In this document: positions 59,091 through 64,000 of the stretch, in pieces
Position numbering within the stretch: position 1 is the first letter of the stretch
Layout of the letters: each line of letters begins with the position of its first letter
Assembly (NCBI GenBank): GCA_048013815.1
Contig: CM106586.1
Span: 22,134,001 to 22,198,000, forward strand
Reading direction: 5' to 3'
Length of the DNA stretch: 64,000 nt
Origin: Setoptus koraiensis
Taxonomy: Eukaryota; Arthropoda
The notes under the pieces: model-generated
Seen by the model: only the letters and a program-made list of their open reading frames with translations
The model's database searches: none
What the model was told of the DNA's origin: nothing
Program-made: the position numbers and the translations under genes

Positions 59091-62000
59091 CGGGCCCCAC
59101 TTTGGCCACTTTGCGCGTATCGCAAACATTTGCGGGCCCCAACGCGAATGTGTGCGTGTGGGAGGCGCCCGGTGGCGCTGCCTGGGCCGGCCAATTGTGT
59201 GGCGGCGGCGGGAGAATTGGCTCGCGCACACATTGTCAGCGTTGGGGCCCAACTGGCAAACTCGCATTGTCAGCGTCGGGCGAATTGGGCCCACATAGTC
59301 CGCTCGCCTGATGGTGCGGGCCGTGCAGCGGCGCTGGCATCGTTAGTGTGTAGATTAGTTGTGTGTGTGCGCGTCTGAAACGAGCAAACGAGATTTGGCC
59401 GTTTTATCTGGTGGCCGGCAGAGCGGAGGCTGGCGGCGCCCTGGGCGCACCGCACCGCAGCCGCGCCAGACAGAGCGGCCAGTGGAGCGGGCGCCCACTG
59501 GGCCCGCTGGCCCGGCCAGACAGGCCAGACAGCTAGACAGCAGACTAGTGGGACAGATAGCCGAAATGGCGCGTGAACGGGCAACGGGCAGCCCGAACAA
59601 CTATTACATCACGGCCGGGCTGGTGCGGGCCAGCGGCGCGGGCCACACTTCACTTCACTTTGATCCGGCGGCGGCAACCTGGGCCCGTGCGTGTGCGTGT
59701 GTGTGTGTGCGGCAACGTGCCTCGCCGAGCGCGCCGACGGGCTTGGCGAGACACGTCTGGCCGCCAGCGGGCCCGTGTGCGTGGCGCTTGGCGCGTGCTG
59801 CGTGCCGGCCCGCGCCCGCGCCAACGCCAGATAGATGGTTATCTGTCGACTGTGACTCCGTCTAGTGGCCACCATGGGCGCCAGTCGGGCCGCTATGCTG
59901 GCGCTGCTGTCGGGCCATTTCGTTGGGGCCCATTGTCGCTGGCGGCCCGTTGTGTGGGGGCGGCTTGGCGTTAGCGCTGGCTGCGTTTAGTCATCACTCC
60001 GGCTAAACACTGCCTATGTCTGAAATTTGGCCGCCGCCGTCGCCGCCGCCACCGACGAGGCCACACTGTGAAATTGCCAGCCACAAGCGACAGAGTGCGT
60101 GCGTGTGCGTGTGTGTGTGCGGGGGGACGGGCGCCACGGACACACCGCCGCCTGATAGCCGGGCCCCCTGAGTAATGGGTCCCCTGTGTTTATCATGCCT
60201 TTCATTTATCGTGATCATTCAGCCAGATATTATCCCCCATTGCGCGCCCATTATTTGCCCTTTTCTTCGCCCTTTTCCTCTGGCTGGCTGGCTCGGGCGC
60301 CCCATTCGCCCGTCGCTCGCTGGCTCGCTTTGTGCGGCCCGTTGTGCGCCGTTCTGCTCTCGTGCCTGCCTTTGCCAGCGCCGCCGCTGCCGCCGCCGGC
60401 CCAAAGAGGCCCCCGAACCCCTGGCTGGCGCCGACACTGCTGAAGCGCTGGCTGGCTGGCGCCGACACTGCTGGAGCGCTGGCCGCGCGTCCCCGGGAGC
60501 GCGCCTCCCTCTGATTTATTAATCTATTCTATCGGCCGGCGGGCCCCCCTCGGATCGTGCTGGCTGGCTGGCGCACTTTGGGGCCAGGCCAGGCCGCCGG
60601 CAGCCAGCCCGCTTATTAGTAAAAGGCCTTGGACACACACGAGCGTCAGGAAAAGAGCGGGCCAGACAGGAAAGGAGACGTGCAGAGATCACTCGGCTGA
60701 CCAGACGCCAGGCCGGCCCGCGCCCGGCTGGCTTTGCGCGCCGGGCTCGCGCGGGCACAGCGGCCAGCGGCCCGGCGTTGGCTTTCGGTTGGGGCGCCCG
60801 CTTATTGGACTGCTGGCTATCTATTAGTCAGTTCGGGCCGTCAGCAATCTCATCCTGTGTGCGCTGCTCACACACACACACACGCACGCACACACTGTCG
60901 GTCGGTTGGTTGGTTGGCGGATAGCGGCGCAAACTCGCCCTCTCCCCCTCGCGGTGTCTCCCAACGAGCGCGCGCGCGGAGAGCGACTAATTGCGTTGGC
61001 AGGCAGGGGCGCCCGCCAGCGAGCGCCAACTACGTAATAGTGTGTCACACACAATATAGCGGCGGCGGCGGCCGCCGCCACGGGCCATCGCCGGATAAAG
61101 CGCCCGCGCGCCCACCGCCGGCCACTAGATGGCCCACATTGGCCCGCGCCGCCGCCGCCGCCGCCAATGCACGCTGGCAATGCTAATACACGCGCGACAC
61201 ACGACAACAGCTCTATCTCAGCGCGACACAAGCGGCACCTATATAAGCTGGCCTGTCCAGTTTATCTCTGCTGCTGCTGCTGTCTAGACAGTGTCGAAAC
61301 AATTGGATATCGGTTGGCCGCGCGCGGATATTATTGGCTGGCGTTGTTGTTGATGTTGGCAGTTGCCGGCGCTGCTGCTGCTGCCGGTTGTCGGTTGTTG
61401 CCGTCGGTTGTCGGGCTGCTGGGGCCCCGGTGAGATTGTTGTAGTTGATGCTGGTGGCGAGTTTTTGCTGCCGCTGCTGCTGGCCCCCTTGGCCCTGTTG
61501 GGGCCCGCGAGCCCGGCAAGCTCGGCGCAGGCCGTGTAAGTGCCATCGAGCGTGCATTGGCAAGGCAAACATTTTTCGCATGCTTTATTACTCTTGCCGC
61601 TCTGTTCGCTTTATCCGACACACACACACACACAACAATGCCCAGAGGTCTCGCCAACTAATCAAGTGAGCAGCTTGCTGCTGGCTGCAGCTCCAATAGC
61701 CGGAATGCTGGCCATCAGCACCAGCATTCTGGTGGCGCGCACAACTCATTACTATTATTTCCTCTCGCTCCCTCTCTCTCTCTCGCCGCTCCTATTCCCC
61801 ACTGTTTGTCCTATCTCCCCCCATCTATCTATCTCCCTCTGTCTGTCTGTCTAGCTGGCCGGCTGCTAGCTGGCTGGCTGGCTGGCTAACGGTCCATTTC
61901 AACCAGATAGCCAGACAACAACCAAGGGGGCCCCTGTGCCGCTCGTTGTGATTGTGTGTGTGTGTGTGTAGGCGCCAGTTTCAGCCACCAATGTCCGCTC

Positions 62001-62677
62001 GTTTAACTCGCTCCATCTGTCCAACTGTCTATAAGTACCGGTACGTTTAAATGTTACGCAACATAGCGCGCACTTACACACACACACACACACTGTCTCG
62101 CATGCCCATGCCAACGACGCTCCTGGCGGCCAGGTTGCCCACTACTGCTAGAACACACTGCAAGCCAACTTTATCTGTAATGCAAGCGACATGTCGCTGT
62201 TGTGTGTGTCGCCAGAGCAATTCAGACAGCGCCGCATCACATAGCCAATACATCACAGATTGGGCCCACACACCGACTTGCTCTCTTGTTTCGCCCAGGC
62301 TCGCACTTCGGCCTTTATGCGCACAGGGGCGCCCTTTTGGGGCCCGCAGACAAATAAACGAGCAAGCCAGCGACCAACTACTGAGCCCGTTCTCGCTTTG
62401 CTCTCTTTTGTCTGCTGCAACCTGCAGCTCTATTGAGGTGTGAGAAGTGGCGCATAAAATAAAGTGCCCAAAAGTGACACTATTTATCTGGATCAGGGGC
62501 CACTCACGACAGACACACAGACAGAGGGATAGGTATACGAGAAGCAGGGGCAGCGAATAGCGAATAGTGAATAGTAAATGGTAAATAGTGACCTTATTCC
62601 GCGGGCCAACAACTGACTTGACAACAAGCTGCTCGGTGGCGCCATCTGACTACGTCAACAAGAGCTTCCATACGACT

Positions 62678-62830
62678 TGTTAGAAAACGATGTTCACTCT
62701 AGTGATATTATATTCAAGTGTGTTTTATTTAGTGAATGTTCGTAGCATTTATACTACGTGCAATAGTTTGGAACAGAAGTGAAACTGTAAGCACAGTGCA
62801 CAGTATTGTGAACATGAATGTCTCTCAACA
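62678..62830 (-). repeat. Probable 3' LTR of the copia element (about 153 bp)
   Basis: On the minus strand the LTR would start TGTTGAGAGA right after the purine tract and end TCTAACA, a near inverted match to the start. It contains TATAAA and AATAAA, consistent with promoter and poly(A) signals. The left boundary is the uncertain one, since neither the other LTR nor a target-site duplication can be checked here. Confidence 0.55.
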
Positions 62831-62837
62831 CCCTCTC

Positions 62838-64000
62838 TCATTCATGACTCCCAATATTATCAATGGTTACACAACCAATGAGGCCCCTTAATTTGGAAAA
62901 TCTGTCGGTAGCCAATGCTTTGGTCATCAAATCCGCCTTTTGGTTTTCGGTTTCGATATACTTTGGTTCGAAGAGTCCTTCAGAGTACTTCTCGCGAATG
63001 AAATGATAACGAATATCAATATGTTTGGTCTTCTGATGGAACTCTGGGTTTCTAATCAATTTGATCGCACTCTGGTTGTCGCAATAGAGAGTGGGCTTGA
63101 CATCAATTGTTATGCAAAGTTCATCAACGAATCTCTTGAGCCAAATTAGTTCTTTTACAGCATCGGTTGCAGCTACGTATTCTGATTCGGCTGTTGATAA
63201 GGCAACCGACGGTTGCTGTTGAGCTTTAAAGCTAATTGGTCCAGTATTGAGGAATGATACCATTCCACTAATTGAACGTCTTGTCTGGCGATCTGCAGCC
63301 CAATCAGCATCAGTATAGCACACAATTGCGCAATCATTACGCTGTTTATACAGTAGGCCATGGTCTTTGGTTCCACTTAAATACCGTAAGACTCTCTTAA
63401 CTCCTTGCCAATGATCATCTCGTGGAGCACTTGTGTACTTACTCAGTAGACTAAGTGTGTAGGCGATATCCGGTCGTGTTCTTAATGCACAATACATGAG
63501 GCTACCTACCGCCTCTGCATATGGTACACCTGTTAGGATTTCCTTGTCCATAGTTTCGACCTTATTCAGTGTATGTCCTGTTTCGATTGGAGTTCTTGCC
63601 GCTTTACAATCTGCCATGTTATATTTGGTCAACATCCGGTCAATATACCCTCTCTGGTTCAATAGTATCGAGCCATCTTCTAGTTGCGTAATTTCGACTC
63701 CGATGAAACATGATGAATTGACTATTCTGACTTCGAAATGTTTTGTGAGATAACCAATCAGTCGATCACATGTCTTCTGATCTTTTGCAAACACTAAACC
63801 GTCATCGACGTAAATTGAAAGGTATACGAGATCTGGTTCTGTTCGAACATAGACACAAGGATCTGAAGTTGTTTGTTTCATGTCGAATATTCTTAGCATG
63901 TCTGCAAACTTATGGTTCCAGCAGCGTGGAGCCTGCTTTAACCCGTACAGACTTTTCTTGAGTTTGCATGTGTATCCAGGTTCTAGTTTCAAACCTTCTG
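62838..64000 (-). CDS. pol: Copia pol, C-terminal part (reverse transcriptase and RNase H)
   Basis: The frame reaches the window edge. From its start it shows LKKSLYGLKQAPRCW and the catalytic YVDD box of copia-type reverse transcriptase. The RNase H follows: YTDADWA, then ALSTAESEYVA, YCDNQSAIKL and TKHIDIRYHFIRE. It ends GSHE and a stop just before the purine tract. Gag, protease and integrase would lie beyond the right edge. Confidence 0.94.
   Translation of the reverse strand, partial: EGLKLEPGYTCKLKKSLYGLKQAPRCWNHKFADMLRIFDMKQTTSDPCVYVRTEPDLVYLSIYVDDGLVFAKDQKTCDRLIGYLTKHFEVRIVNSSCFIGVEITQLEDGSILLNQRGYIDRMLTKYNMADCKAARTPIETGHTLNKVETMDKEILTGVPYAEAVGSLMYCALRTRPDIAYTLSLLSKYTSAPRDDHWQGVKRVLRYLSGTKDHGLLYKQRNDCAIVCYTDADWAADRQTRRSISGMVSFLNTGPISFKAQQQPSVALSTAESEYVAATDAVKELIWLKRFVDELCITIDVKPTLYCDNQSAIKLIRNPEFHQKTKHIDIRYHFIREKYSEGLFEPKYIETENQKADLMTKALATDRFSKLRGLIGCVTIDNIGSHE

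Larger units (their letters stand above)
45917..62677. other. GC-rich satellite-like stretch upstream of NOL4
   Basis: Nearly 17 kb with no gene I can support. The first few hundred bases must contain the NOL4 promoter and leader. Beyond that lie GTT fields (46761-46853), CAA-type fields (47745-47865, 54165-54340), GTGT-rich stretches (47950-48090), minisatellites (48721-48856, 52689-52750, 55710-55837, 56085-56205, 59011-59090) and hairpins (51711-51745, 52476-52505). GC content rises further to the right until the retrotransposon. No tRNA was recognised. Confidence 0.45.
62678..64000 (-). mobile_element. Ty1/copia LTR retrotransposon, 3' end
   Basis: This is the right-hand part of a copia-superfamily element on the minus strand, cut by the window edge. 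In order it shows the end of pol (reverse transcriptase and RNase H), a purine tract (GAGAGAGGG) and a probable 3' LTR at 62678-62830. The visible coding part is open to the edge and looks whole. Age cannot be set without the second LTR, but the intact look suggests a fairly young copy. The flank to the left is GC-rich and unlike it. Confidence 0.93.

Overview
This is a eukaryotic nuclear window, almost certainly from an arthropod or another ecdysozoan. It carries a Distal-less homeobox gene, a nose-resistant-to-fluoxetine (NRF) type gene, an invertebrate NOL4 homologue and a Ty1/copia element. Intron-poor genes and long CAA/CAG tracts would suit a mite, but that is a guess. Genes are sparse: coding sequence I can support covers roughly a tenth of the window. 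The rest is mostly GC-rich, low-complexity DNA with many microsatellites and short minisatellites, and most open frames there are by-products of repeats.

Layout. (1) 1-1249, minus: N-terminal part of an NRF-domain membrane protein with signal peptide, running off the left edge. (2) 1250-16379: upstream flank, then 14 kb without a supportable gene but with repeats, hairpins and a cluster of CRE-like sites. (3) 16380-19167, plus: a 16-bp tandem array, a five-codon upstream frame that overlaps the start codon, and an uninterrupted 849-residue Distal-less reading frame with Gln/His tracts and an internal duplication. (4) 19168-41705: 22 kb of repeat-rich DNA with three possible signal-peptide first exons, a 40-bp perfect palindrome and a strong 48-bp hairpin. 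(5) 41706-45916, minus: a three-exon NOL4 gene; both splice junctions restore the family's conserved blocks. (6) 45917-62677: more GC-rich satellite-type DNA. (7) 62678-64000, minus: 3' end of a copia-type LTR retrotransposon, cut by the right edge.

Distal-less and NOL4 are both likely nuclear regulators, and the long stretches around them could hold enhancers, but the sequence alone does not show any joint function. The best leads are the intronless, AT-rich homeodomain inside a GC-rich Distal-less frame, its internal duplication, the overlapping upstream frame, the repeated CAGGTGAG and TTRCGYAA motifs, the perfect palindromes and hairpins, and the candidate secreted-peptide exons.
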